A stretch of DNA of 64,000 nucleotides from contig NZ_BAABEX010000007.1 in assembly GCF_039540375.1 (NCBI RefSeq), positions 372,001 through 436,000 on the forward strand, written 5' to 3'. Within the stretch, counting starts at the first letter, position 1, and every line of letters starts with the position of its first letter. The DNA comes from Acidovorax_G lacteus (GTDB taxonomy: Bacteria; Pseudomonadota; Gammaproteobacteria; Burkholderiales; Burkholderiaceae_C). Positions 1 to 7,033 of this stretch are shown here, in pieces. A program made the position numbers and the translations under genes. Below the pieces are notes generated by a model. It was not told the origin of the DNA and did no database searches. It was given only the letters and a program-made list of their open reading frames with translations.

Positions 1-74
1 AGCGCACGGGCCACGCCCACCGCGATCAGTGCCACGACCAGCGCAGCCAGTGTCCAGGGAATCCAGCGTTTCAT
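1..74 (-). CDS. Efflux-pump periplasmic adaptor, N-terminal fragment (cut by window edge)
   Basis: Only the first 24 codons are inside the window. The start codon is at 74 and the frame runs off the left edge. The fragment is a positively charged start (MKRW) followed by a long hydrophobic stretch, as in a signal peptide or membrane anchor. It follows the TetR gene on the same strand after 168 bp, the usual order of TetR repressor, then membrane-fusion protein, then RND pump. The adaptor call is inferred from this context plus the hydrophobic start. Any secreted or membrane protein would fit the residues alone. Confidence 0.4.
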   Translation of the reverse strand, partial: MKRWIPWTLAALVVALIAVGVARA

Positions 75-242
75 AGGAGGGAGGCGGGCAGGGGAAGGGG
101 TGTTGGGTCAGGGCTTGGCCATGCAGCAAAGCGCGCGTCTGAGTGGGCTGTACAGGCCTGAGCTGCCACGCCATGTCTGTGTGCGTTGAGCGCGATGGGC
201 CTGCTGTGGGAGTGGCATGGGGCGGGGCGGAGTGTGGACTGC

Positions 243-911
243 CTAAGCGCTCAGCCCGGTGCTGCCAGGGCGGGTGGCCAGGCCGTAAGCGATGACGTCG
301 GCCTGGGTGGCGAGATAACGGTCGGGGTCGATGTCGAGTGCGCCCTGCGCGCAGGCCCCCAGGGAGTGCTTCCACATCATGAGGAACATCATTGGGGCCA
401 GTACCACGTAGATGGCGTAGTCGAGCGGCACCGCGCGAAACTCGCCCCGGTCGATACCGCGCTGCAGGATGCGGCGAATGAGTTGCTGCCCCGGCAGGAT
501 GACTTCCTGCTGATAGAACTGCGTGATCTCCGGGAAATTCTGCGCCTCGCTGAGCATCAGCTTGGTGATGCCCGAGGCCTTGGTGCTGCCCACACGTTCC
601 CACCACACGCGGTAGCAGTAGTGCAGCAGTTCGGCGGTGCTGCCTTCAAAGGTTTCGACTTCGCTGTTCCATTCGATGAAGCGACCGGCGATGTTCTCGC
701 GCACCACGGCCTTGAACAGCTCTTCCTTGCTGGGAAAGTACAGAAACAGCGTGCCCTTGGACACCCCGGCACGCGCCGCGACCTCGTCCACCCGCGTCGC
801 CGCAAAGCCTTTTTCGACGAACAGGTCCAGCGCAGCTTCCAGCAACTCGCCCGGACGCGCTTCCTTGCGTCTTTCGCGTTTGGCGGGGGAGGAACTGGAA
901 GTCGGCGACAT
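243..911 (-). CDS. TetR/AcrR-family transcriptional repressor
   Basis: This 222-residue protein has a TetR-type DNA-binding domain at the N-terminus. The helix-turn-helix spans about residues 39-59 and contains the typical VSKGTLFLYFPSKEELF segment. The rest (about 80-210) is the variable, mostly helical ligand-binding and dimerisation domain, including a hydrophobic MMFLMM segment. Family members repress their own promoter and a neighbouring efflux operon until a small hydrophobic molecule binds. The gene faces a probable efflux adaptor downstream, and an inverted repeat suited to a TetR dimer lies just upstream (932-955). No strong ribosome-binding site precedes the ATG, but no better internal start exists. 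The ligand cannot be read from the sequence. Confidence 0.85.
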   Translation of the reverse strand: MSPTSSSSPAKRERRKEARPGELLEAALDLFVEKGFAATRVDEVAARAGVSKGTLFLYFPSKEELFKAVVRENIAGRFIEWNSEVETFEGSTAELLHYCYRVWWERVGSTKASGITKLMLSEAQNFPEITQFYQQEVILPGQQLIRRILQRGIDRGEFRAVPLDYAIYVVLAPMMFLMMWKHSLGACAQGALDIDPDRYLATQADVIAYGLATRPGSTGLSA

Positions 912-931
912 GCGGGGGGAGCGGAGTGCGT

Positions 932-955
932 ATTACTGACTGACTGGTTAGTAAT
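932..955. promoter_or_regulatory. Candidate TetR operator
   Basis: This 24-bp imperfect palindrome has matching 6-bp outer arms (ATTACT and AGTAAT) and an inner ACTGACTGG segment, like operators of AcrR-type repressors. It lies 21 bp upstream of the TetR start codon, a position suited to autoregulation. It is an AT-rich island in GC-rich surroundings. The match is by eye. Confidence 0.55.
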
Positions 956-1131
956 GTAGCAATCCACCCGCAGGGCGTCAATCGCCGAGCCGTTTGAGCT
1001 ACGGCGGGCCTGTGCAGCGCACGCGCCGCGCGCCTTCGACATCGATTGGCGGCGAACCATTGCGCGTTTGCTGCGCAGCATGCCTGGCGAAGGCACGATT
1101 CCGCAGAGGAGGCAGGTACTATAAAAACAAT

Positions 1132-1165
1132 AGCTGCTCGTGCTTATTTGGTAAGCACGAACAGC
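1132..1165 (+). repeat. Dispersed palindromic element, copy 1
   Basis: The core starts AGCTGCTCGTGCTTA and ends TAAGCACGAACAGC, so it can fold into a stem-loop. It is preceded by an A-rich tract (ACTATAAAAACAA). It lies 44 bp downstream of the stop of the small membrane-protein gene at 1209-1595. It belongs to the family also seen near 9743, 12094, 28107, 36690, 40466, 50012 and 52482. Confidence 0.8.
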
Positions 1166-1208
1166 CAAAAAGGATGGAGATGTCTGCGCAGTGTCGCCAG
1201 CAGGCCGC

Positions 1209-1595
1209 TCAGCTGGTGCGTGGTGTGGCCGGGCTTAGGCGTCCCCACAACCAATGCGACGCGCCCGCGGCCACCAGCAGCAGCACCATGCCCAGGCCCC
1301 AGATCGTCCACACCACCGGCTCCAACCAACCCGTTGCGGTACCAAGGGCCGGTAGCCACTGCTGTATCGAGGCCAGCATCTGCAACGCCTGCTCTTGCGC
1401 CGCCTGCCATGCGGGAAGATCGATCCACAGGGCGAGCCAAGCCGGCAACTCCAGCGTCGGCAAGGTGCTGGGGATGCTTCCGCCACTGCCTTGCAGGACC
1501 TTGCTGGTCCAGCCCACCAGCAACGCCACCACGGCCAGAGTTCCGGTCCAGAGCGCAGCCAGCAGCGCGCCCACCGTCCAGATGATCCATTTCAT
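1209..1595 (-). CDS. Small hypothetical inner-membrane protein
   Basis: This 128-residue protein has no family that I recognise. It begins MKWIIWTVGALLAALWTG, a clear N-terminal membrane segment or uncleaved signal. A middle region rich in Trp, Gln and Leu follows (about 40-90), then a second membrane segment near 97-118. A frame-internal ATG 18 bp upstream is possible, but the AAAGGAG ribosome-binding site is 8-9 bp before 1595, which fixes the start here. It stands alone, with a palindromic repeat behind it. Confidence 0.65.
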   Translation of the reverse strand: MKWIIWTVGALLAALWTGTLAVVALLVGWTSKVLQGSGGSIPSTLPTLELPAWLALWIDLPAWQAAQEQALQMLASIQQWLPALGTATGWLEPVVWTIWGLGMVLLLVAAGASHWLWGRLSPATPRTS

Positions 1596-1857
1596 GGTGC
1601 AAGCTCCTTTCATCAGGGTTCAACAGACACCGCATGACAGCCCAGGCATTGGGCGGCGGTGCATTCGGTGGCAGGAGACTACCCAAGGACCACCGCGCAC
1701 AACAGCAGGCCTTGCGTGACGAAAGCTTCGGCTCAGACGAACTTAAACATTATTTATCTCAACTTCGACCGAAGCGAAGCAGCGCTCATACACACCCTGA
1801 TGGGCAAACCGTGGCTGCGATTGGATAGTGGGGGCCATTCACCACAGGAGGTTTGTC

Positions 1858-2085
1858 ATGCTCAATCGCTTGTTCCGTTCTCTGTCGCCGCGTGGCCGCA
1901 CGGCGGGTCTGGCCTCCAGCCTGCACGCTCTGCTGGATCGCGTGGCCTACCAGTTGCGCCATTGGCTCGCGCAACGGCTGCCACGTCCTTTGCAGGGCTT
2001 GCGTCGGTCGCCTGTGCTGGTGCCGGTGCGCTACGACGGTGCCACACGCGAGCGCAAGGTGGAACGTCGTCGCGCACTGTACTGA
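1858..2085 (+). CDS. Small basic hypothetical protein (75 aa)
   Basis: The reading frame is 75 codons and starts at an ATG with an excellent AGGAGG ribosome-binding site 6-7 bp upstream. The product is strongly basic (many Arg, for example RERKVERRR near the C-terminus) and may form an amphipathic helix in the region LLDRVAYQLRHWLAQRL. I recognise no family. It faces the HPF-like gene convergently. The ribosome-binding site is the main support, since a frame of this length can occur by chance in GC-rich DNA. Confidence 0.45.
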   Translation: MLNRLFRSLSPRGRTAGLASSLHALLDRVAYQLRHWLAQRLPRPLQGLRRSPVLVPVRYDGATRERKVERRRALY

Positions 2086-2301
2086 CCAGTAAGCGTTGTT
2101 CCCGCCAAGTGGCGGTTCCTTTGGACCGCCACCGTCGGCGGTGCGCCTGTCGGGGGTTGGTCTGCACGAGCGGCCGGACACCACTCGATGGGCGCGGTCG
2201 GAACCCTGACGTTGGCGTCGGGCTTTTGGCGCTGGCGCGGCGTGTCTCGGGGCCTGCGCATCGGGCTCATGCAGGCTCCCCTGCGGGACGCGTGGCCCGG
2301 A

Positions 2302-2329
2302 GCCCGCCCCGAAATCACCCGGGGCGGGC
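2302..2329. terminator. GC-rich hairpin between convergent genes
   Basis: A perfect 10-bp inverted repeat (GCCCGCCCCG and its complement) surrounds an 8-base loop. It lies 7 bp beyond the stop of the HPF-like gene and 216 bp beyond the basic small protein, which converges on it. No T-run follows on either strand, so intrinsic termination is uncertain. Confidence 0.4.
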
Positions 2330-2335
2330 GGTAGA

Positions 2336-2695
2336 TCATGCGCGGGGCAGGGCGGTGGCCTGGCCGCGCGCGAAGCTCCGAGCCCGGCGTCGGCTGTCGC
2401 GCTGGCGCTGCAACAGGCGCTTCCAGGTCTGCGCGGCCCGGGCGAGCGCGATGTTCAGGGCCGTGGTCCAGTCGCGCGCCGTGGCCGACACCAGCACGGG
2501 CGGGGTGTCGCCGCTCTGGATGGCGACGCTGCAGCGCTTGTCCAGACCATGCCGCGGGCCATCAACGTCTTCCAGACGGACGGTGGCCGTTTGCGCCCGC
2601 CAGGCCAGGCGGCGCAGCACAAAGGACACGCGGGCCAGCGCCCAGGGGCGCAGAGGCTGGGCGTCGCGGACGCGGGACTTGAACATCAGTTGCAT
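2336..2695 (-). CDS. HPF/RaiA-family ribosome-associated protein
   Basis: The product has 119 residues, with the order expected for the sigma-54 modulation/ribosome-hibernation (HPF/RaiA) family. It has an early LRPWALARVSFVLRRLAWRA strand-helix, then a VRLEDVDGPRHGLDKRCSVAIQ strand, then an alpha-helix (WTTALNIALARAAQTWKRLL). The last 30 residues are extremely Arg-rich, consistent with rRNA contact. Family members bind the 30S subunit and stabilise idle ribosomes or dimers. The frame is open upstream to 2884, but an AGGAG ribosome-binding site sits 6-7 bp before the ATG at 2695, so this start was chosen. Confidence 0.75.
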   Translation of the reverse strand: MQLMFKSRVRDAQPLRPWALARVSFVLRRLAWRAQTATVRLEDVDGPRHGLDKRCSVAIQSGDTPPVLVSATARDWTTALNIALARAAQTWKRLLQRQRDSRRRARSFARGQATALPRA

Positions 2696-2810
2696 CACAG
2701 ACTCCTGAGGGTAGAAGGAACCCGCAGGGTGCCGCCAGACGGTGCTGGTTGCCAGACCTCCGACCGGACGTTGCACTTCGCTTTCTTCGAAGTGTGGGCC
2801 GCCAGGCCGG

Positions 2811-3701
2811 TCAGCGCCCCTGTGCGGCCGCGAGAATGCGCTGCACCAGCGGATGGTGCAGCCCGCGGCGCGAGCGAATGGCAAAGATTTCCTCGCGCAG
2901 ATCGTCGCTCGCGCCCAGCAGGCGCAGGCCGCGCACGGCGGCTACGTCGGCGCTGCCCATGGCCGACACCGGAAACACTCCCAGGCCCTGCGCCGAAAAC
3001 AGGCTCAGCAGGGCGCTGTCTTCAAATTCGCCCACCACGCGCGGCACGATGCGGTGCGCCTCGAACCAGCGGTCGATGCGTCCGCGCAAGGCCGCATGGG
3101 CGGTGGGCAGCAGGAGGGGTAGTTGGCCCAGGCAGCGCGGGAAATCGTCAATCCGCTCGGGCTGTACCAGGGATTCGGGGCCGTACCAGTGGATGGGCGA
3201 CTCGGCAATGCGCTCACTGCTCAGGCGCAGGCTGGAGTTCTGCGGCGGGGCCTGACAGGCCAGCACCAGGTCCAACCGGTGCAGAGCCAGCTCGGCCAGC
3301 AGTTCTTCGACCTCGCCCTCATGGCACAACAGCTTGAGCGAGGGGGTGTCCAGCACCGGGCTCAGCAGCGCATGGGCTGCGAGCTTCGACAGACCGTCCG
3401 ACATGCCCACGGCCAGCCGCGCCACCTGGCCCGTGGCCGCCGCCTGGGCTTCTTCCGGGATCAGCTCACCGAGCTGGAAGATTTCTTCGGCCCGGCGCAG
3501 CACGGCCTGACCGGCGTCTGTCACTGTCACGCCGCGACCCGCCGGCTTGAGCAGTTGCAGGCCCAGGTCCTGCTCCAGCGCCCGCACCTGCACGCTGATG
3601 GTCTGGATGGCCATGTCCAGCCGCTCGGCCGCGCGTGCAAAGCCGCCCTCTTTGGCAACAACCCAGAAGTAGTAGAGGTGGCGGTAGTTGAGTGTGGACA
3701 T
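2811..3701 (-). CDS. LysR-family regulator, NhaR-like
   Basis: This 296-residue protein has an N-terminal winged helix-turn-helix (about residues 5-65, beginning LNYRHLYYFWVVAKEGGFARAAERL) and a C-terminal substrate-binding-like effector domain. The LNYRHLYYFW start and the GELIPEEAQ region resemble NhaR, the activator of sodium/proton antiporter genes. An upstream-extended frame to 3860 is open but non-conserved in style; the ATG at 3701 has AAAGG 10 bp before it. The gene is divergent from the TerC-family gene with 250 bp between them, and a perfect palindrome with a T-N11-A core lies in that gap. Its target is probably terC and itself (inference). Confidence 0.8.
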   Translation of the reverse strand: MSTLNYRHLYYFWVVAKEGGFARAAERLDMAIQTISVQVRALEQDLGLQLLKPAGRGVTVTDAGQAVLRRAEEIFQLGELIPEEAQAAATGQVARLAVGMSDGLSKLAAHALLSPVLDTPSLKLLCHEGEVEELLAELALHRLDLVLACQAPPQNSSLRLSSERIAESPIHWYGPESLVQPERIDDFPRCLGQLPLLLPTAHAALRGRIDRWFEAHRIVPRVVGEFEDSALLSLFSAQGLGVFPVSAMGSADVAAVRGLRLLGASDDLREEIFAIRSRRGLHHPLVQRILAAAQGR

Positions 3702-3727
3702 CGAACAAAAACCTTTCTGTGCGGCCG

Positions 3728-3746
3728 ACTTCGGTGCAACCGAAGT
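3728..3746. promoter_or_regulatory. Candidate LysR operator
   Basis: A perfect inverted repeat: ACTTCGGT, three bases, ACCGAAGT. Its centre contains the T-N11-A pattern typical of LysR-type regulator boxes. It lies 27 bp upstream of the lysR start codon and about 200 bp upstream of the terC-like gene. Two copies of GCTTCGTA follow within the next 45 bp and may be accessory half-sites. Confidence 0.55.
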
Positions 3747-3951
3747 TGCGCTCACTGTAGCGCTGCTTCGTAGGGCTGGGGGGCGCTTCGTATGCTGCGG
3801 CATCGCGTACACCACACCCCCGAAGGAGGCACCCCCGATGCAGCATTGTCCTGCGCACACCGCACCAGCGCGGAAGTTCCCGCCACCTCGCGGGCCGCAA
3901 GCCTACCCCGCGGCTGTCGGCTCCTGAACCCTTACTTCACAACCACGCATC

Positions 3952-5037
3952 ATGGAACTCTTCAATACCCTCTGGCTGGGCATGCCCGTCTGGATCTGGC
4001 TCACGTTTATCGGCGCGGTGCTGGCCATTCTGGCGTTCGATCTCGGCGTGCTGCACCGCGACTCGCACGAAATCGGTGTCTCAGAAAGCCTCAAGATGTC
4101 GGCGCTGTACATCGGCCTGGGCCTGGCCTGGGCTGGCGCGGTGTACTGGATCTACTACGTCCATGGCGGCTCAAGCGCCATCGATCCACAAATTGCCGGG
4201 GCGGCAACGGCCAGCGAACGGGCCTGGACGGCTGTCAGCCTCTACATGACCGGCTACCTGGTCGAAAAGACGCTGGCGATGGACAACGTGTTCATCATCT
4301 CGCTGATCTTCACGTACTTTGCCGTGCCGCGCGAATACCAGCACCGTGTGCTGTTCTGGGGCATTCTGGGCGTGATCGTGCTGCGCGCCATCATGATCGG
4401 TCTGGGCGCTGCACTGGTGATGGAGTTCTCCTGGATCATGTACGTGTTCGGCCTCATCCTGCTGGCCACCGGCGTGAAGATGCTGCTCATGGTCGACCAG
4501 GAGCCCGACATCGCCAACAACCCGGTGCTGCGCTTCCTGAAAAAGCGCCTGCGCGTCACCGATAACCTGCACGGCCAGGCCTTCCTGGTGCGCCAGACCA
4601 ACCCCAAGACTGGCAAGCTCGCGCTGTTCGCCACGCCGCTCTTGCTGTGCCTGATCCTGGTGGAAGTGGCCGATCTGGTGTTTGCCATCGACTCGGTTCC
4701 CGCGATCTTCGCAATCACGCCCGACCCGTTCATCGTGTACACCAGCAACATCTTCGCCATTCTGGGTCTGCGCGCGCTGTACTTCGCGCTGGCGGCCGTG
4801 GTGCACCGCTTCCACTACCTGAAGTACGCGCTGTCGATCGTGCTGATCTTCATCGGTGCCAAGATCTTCCTGGGCGACTGGCTGTTCGACGGCAAGGTGC
4901 CGGCCTCCATCAGCCTGGGTGTGACCGGTGCCCTGCTGGCAGGTGGCGTGCTGTTCTCGCTGTGGAAGACGCGCCAAGGTGCAGTCAGCCCTGCGCTGGA
5001 TGCGCCTGCCACAGGCAAGCCCCGCGCAGGCCGCTGA
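3952..5037 (+). CDS. TerC-family integral membrane protein (Alx-like)
   Basis: This 361-residue protein has about nine hydrophobic segments. It carries the TerC signatures: an acidic membrane motif EKTLAMDNVFIISLIF near residues 104-118 and EVADLVFAIDSVPAIFAIT near 237-255. The conserved Asp and Glu residues inside the membrane are thought to bind metal ions. Relatives (Alx, TerC) are linked to manganese efflux, alkaline pH and tellurite resistance. Length and layout match full-size Alx. A divergent LysR gene probably controls it. No Shine-Dalgarno sequence is obvious before the ATG, and I could not find the yybP-ykoY riboswitch consensus in the leader. Confidence 0.85.
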   Translation: MELFNTLWLGMPVWIWLTFIGAVLAILAFDLGVLHRDSHEIGVSESLKMSALYIGLGLAWAGAVYWIYYVHGGSSAIDPQIAGAATASERAWTAVSLYMTGYLVEKTLAMDNVFIISLIFTYFAVPREYQHRVLFWGILGVIVLRAIMIGLGAALVMEFSWIMYVFGLILLATGVKMLLMVDQEPDIANNPVLRFLKKRLRVTDNLHGQAFLVRQTNPKTGKLALFATPLLLCLILVEVADLVFAIDSVPAIFAITPDPFIVYTSNIFAILGLRALYFALAAVVHRFHYLKYALSIVLIFIGAKIFLGDWLFDGKVPASISLGVTGALLAGGVLFSLWKTRQGAVSPALDAPATGKPRAGR

Positions 5038-5186
5038 GCCGCCCGCCGCAATGCCCGCAAGCCGCTTGCAGGTGTTGCGGCGGTGATAGCCTCGGGTCCG
5101 GGTTGCGGTCACTGGCTGCAGCCCGGCCCGTTGTTTCAGGCCGTTGCACCGCTTCGGCCGCTCCTTTTTGTGCAGGTGCCCACGCC

Positions 5187-5756
5187 ATGACCACAGCCGC
5201 TCCCCCGACGTCCCGATCTACCGCCACCATCACCCTGGGCGGTGGCTGCTTCTGGTGCACCGAGGCGGTGTTTGATCGCGTGCAGGGTGTCACCGATGTC
5301 GAAAGCGGGTACTGCAACGGTCCGGTGGTGCAGCCGACCTACGAGCAGGTCTGCACTGGTCGCACGGGCCATGCCGAGGTGGTGCGCCTGCAGTTCGACC
5401 CGGCCATGGTCGGCGTGCGCGAGCTGCTGGAGATTTTTTTCGCCACGCACGATCCGACCACACTCAACCGCCAGGGCAATGATGCGGGGCCGCAGTACCG
5501 CAGCGGCATCTACTACACCGATCCGGCCCATGCCGAAGTGGCCCAGGCGCTGATTCGGGAGATGGAAGACCAGCGTCTGTGGGGGGGGCCCATCGTCACT
5601 GAAGTGCTGCCCCTTACCAATTACTGGCCAGCCGAGGACTACCACCAGGACTACTTCGCCCAGCACCCCCACCAGGGCTACTGCGCGTTTGTGGTGGGTC
5701 CCAAGGTACAGAAGTTCCGGCAGACGTTCGCCCGCTATCTCAAGCCTGGGGCCTGA
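5187..5756 (+). CDS. msrA: Peptide-methionine (S)-S-oxide reductase MsrA
   Basis: This 189-residue enzyme reduces the S-epimer of methionine sulfoxide in proteins and free methionine. The catalytic motif GGGCFWCTE is at residues 18-26, with Cys21 as the nucleophile. Further family blocks are present: GYCNGP, PTYEQVCTGRTGHAEVVRLQFDP, FFATHDPTTLNRQGNDAGPQYRSGIYY and the C-terminal EDYHQDYFAQHPHQGYC, whose Cys may act as resolving residue. The ATG at 5187 is chosen because the conserved region begins 12 codons later; the frame is open upstream but without family similarity. It follows terC by about 150 bp and is probably its own unit. Confidence 0.93.
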   Translation: MTTAAPPTSRSTATITLGGGCFWCTEAVFDRVQGVTDVESGYCNGPVVQPTYEQVCTGRTGHAEVVRLQFDPAMVGVRELLEIFFATHDPTTLNRQGNDAGPQYRSGIYYTDPAHAEVAQALIREMEDQRLWGGPIVTEVLPLTNYWPAEDYHQDYFAQHPHQGYCAFVVGPKVQKFRQTFARYLKPGA

Positions 5757-5839
5757 CGGCAGTCCGCTCAGCGCTCTGGGCGGCGCTAGCCCCCGCAGGC
5801 CGGGGGTATTGACCCTGAACGGGCCACGCACCTGCATAA

Positions 5840-5854
5840 TGCAACCCGTTTGCA
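5840..5854. promoter_or_regulatory. Candidate operator upstream of the Fur-family gene
   Basis: An inverted repeat TGCAA, five bases, TTGCA is embedded in a locally AT-rich stretch (CATAATGCAACCCGTTTGCA). It lies about 45 bp before the start of the Fur-family regulator and could serve for autoregulation of the whole zinc operon. It does not closely match the Zur box I know from enterobacteria, so the assignment is tentative. Confidence 0.35.
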
Positions 5855-5897
5855 ATAAGCCGCTCCGCAAGTCTGTGCGGAATGGCTTGGCCACGGC

Positions 5898-6377
5898 ATG
5901 ACCCGACCCCGAACCTCTGTTCCCCACACGGCCCGCGTCGCAGGGCTTCCGCCTGGGCTGCGCAGTACGCGCGCCACCCGGGCCGTTCTGGCGCTGTTTG
6001 ACACGCGCAGTACTGCGGCCCTGTCGCCCGCCGAGGTGCAGGCAGCGCTAGAGCGCGCGGGTGAGCCGGTGAACCGCGTCACGGTGTACCGCCTGCTGGA
6101 CCGGCTGGTCGCAGCAGGTGCGCTGCAGCGGCATGTGGACGCAGCCCGCATCAGCCGCTACGGCCGCCGAGCGACGGTGCCGCAAGAGCCGCCGCCGCGA
6201 CTGGAATGCCGCAATTGCAGCCGCCAATTTGCGCTGGCCGGTACGAGCGCACTGCAGCCTGCCATCGCCGCCCTGCGCGAGGCCGCCGCTGCGGCGGGCC
6301 TGCATGACCTGGATGTGGCAGTGCGCGGCTGTTGCCCGGATTGCAGCGCTGCGGCGAGCGGGGAGGGCGCTGCATGA
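5898..6377 (+). CDS. Fur-family regulator, Zur-like by context
   Basis: The product has 159 residues and a Fur-type winged helix near 25-85 (LSPAEVQAALE, VNRVTVYRLLDRLVAAGALQ). Two CxxC pairs follow, Cys104/Cys107 and Cys146/Cys149, which form the structural zinc site in Fur proteins. The usual His-rich sensory segment just before the first CxxC is replaced by EPPPRLEC, and the protein has only three histidines (10, 79, 136). It overlaps the ATPase gene by 4 bp and heads a locus ending in a zinc-type TonB receptor, so a Zur role is inferred. A different metal or a non-standard sensing site is possible. Confidence 0.75.
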   Translation: MTRPRTSVPHTARVAGLPPGLRSTRATRAVLALFDTRSTAALSPAEVQAALERAGEPVNRVTVYRLLDRLVAAGALQRHVDAARISRYGRRATVPQEPPPRLECRNCSRQFALAGTSALQPAIAALREAAAAAGLHDLDVAVRGCCPDCSAAASGEGAA

Positions 6378-7033
6378 TCCGCACCCGTGGTCTTGCCTAT
6401 GCCCACGCGGGGCGTTCGGTACCGCTGCGGTTTCCCGACGTGGATCTGTCCATGGGCCAGACGCTGCTGCTGCGCGGACCGTCGGGCTCGGGCAAATCGA
6501 CCTGGCTGGCCCTGGTGGCCGGTCTGCGCACGCCGCAGGCGGGGCAGATCACTGTGGCCGGGCAGGACCTTGCGGCACTGCGCGGCGCGGCGCTCGACCG
6601 CTGGCGCGCAGCCACCGTAGGCATCGTGCCGCAACGGCTGCATCTGAGCGCCGCTCTCACCGTGGCCGACAACCTGGCACTGGCCTACCTAGCAGCCGGC
6701 CGGCCGCGTGACAACGCGGCCATTCATCGCACGCTGGATGCGCTGGGCGTAGCCGCGCTGGGCACACGCTTGCCGCACCAACTGTCGGGCGGGCAGGCGC
6801 AGCGGGTGGCCGTAGCGCGCGCCGTGCTGCTGGGCCCCTCGCTGCTCGTGGCAGACGAACCAACGGCTAGCCTCGACGACGCGGCGGCGCAGGACACCCT
6901 GGCCTTGCTGGAGCGCAGCGCATCGCTGGCAGGAGCGAGCCTGGTGATTGCCACGCACGACACCCGCGTGGCCACGGCGCTGCCGTCGGCAGCCACCTTG
7001 GTGTTGCCTACGGTCCAAGGGGCAGCGGTATGA
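6374..7033 (+). CDS. ABC transporter ATP-binding protein (LolD/MacB type, zinc locus)
   Basis: This 219-residue ATPase has Walker A GPSGSGKST (35-43), the signature LSGGQAQRV (137-145) and Walker B LLVADEPT (157-164). It belongs to the LolD/MacB group, whose ATPases work with FtsX-type permeases that move no substrate across the membrane but act on periplasmic or lipid-linked partners. The start overlaps the regulator stop by 4 bp (ATGA) and the stop overlaps the permease start by 4 bp. The gene set resembles the zinc-repressed cluster PA4063-PA4066 of Pseudomonas aeruginosa (inference from family order). Confidence 0.88.
   Translation: MIRTRGLAYAHAGRSVPLRFPDVDLSMGQTLLLRGPSGSGKSTWLALVAGLRTPQAGQITVAGQDLAALRGAALDRWRAATVGIVPQRLHLSAALTVADNLALAYLAAGRPRDNAAIHRTLDALGVAALGTRLPHQLSGGQAQRVAVARAVLLGPSLLVADEPTASLDDAAAQDTLALLERSASLAGASLVIATHDTRVATALPSAATLVLPTVQGAAV

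Noticed and set aside
3702..3951. Manganese (yybP-ykoY) riboswitch upstream of terC
   Set aside because: I looked for the conserved core of that riboswitch and could not find a match on the plus strand. A covariance-model search would be decisive.
4171..5112. A 313-codon open frame on the minus strand opposite terC
   Set aside because: Its predicted product is His/Gln/Glu-rich without domains, whereas the plus frame gives an intact TerC membrane protein.
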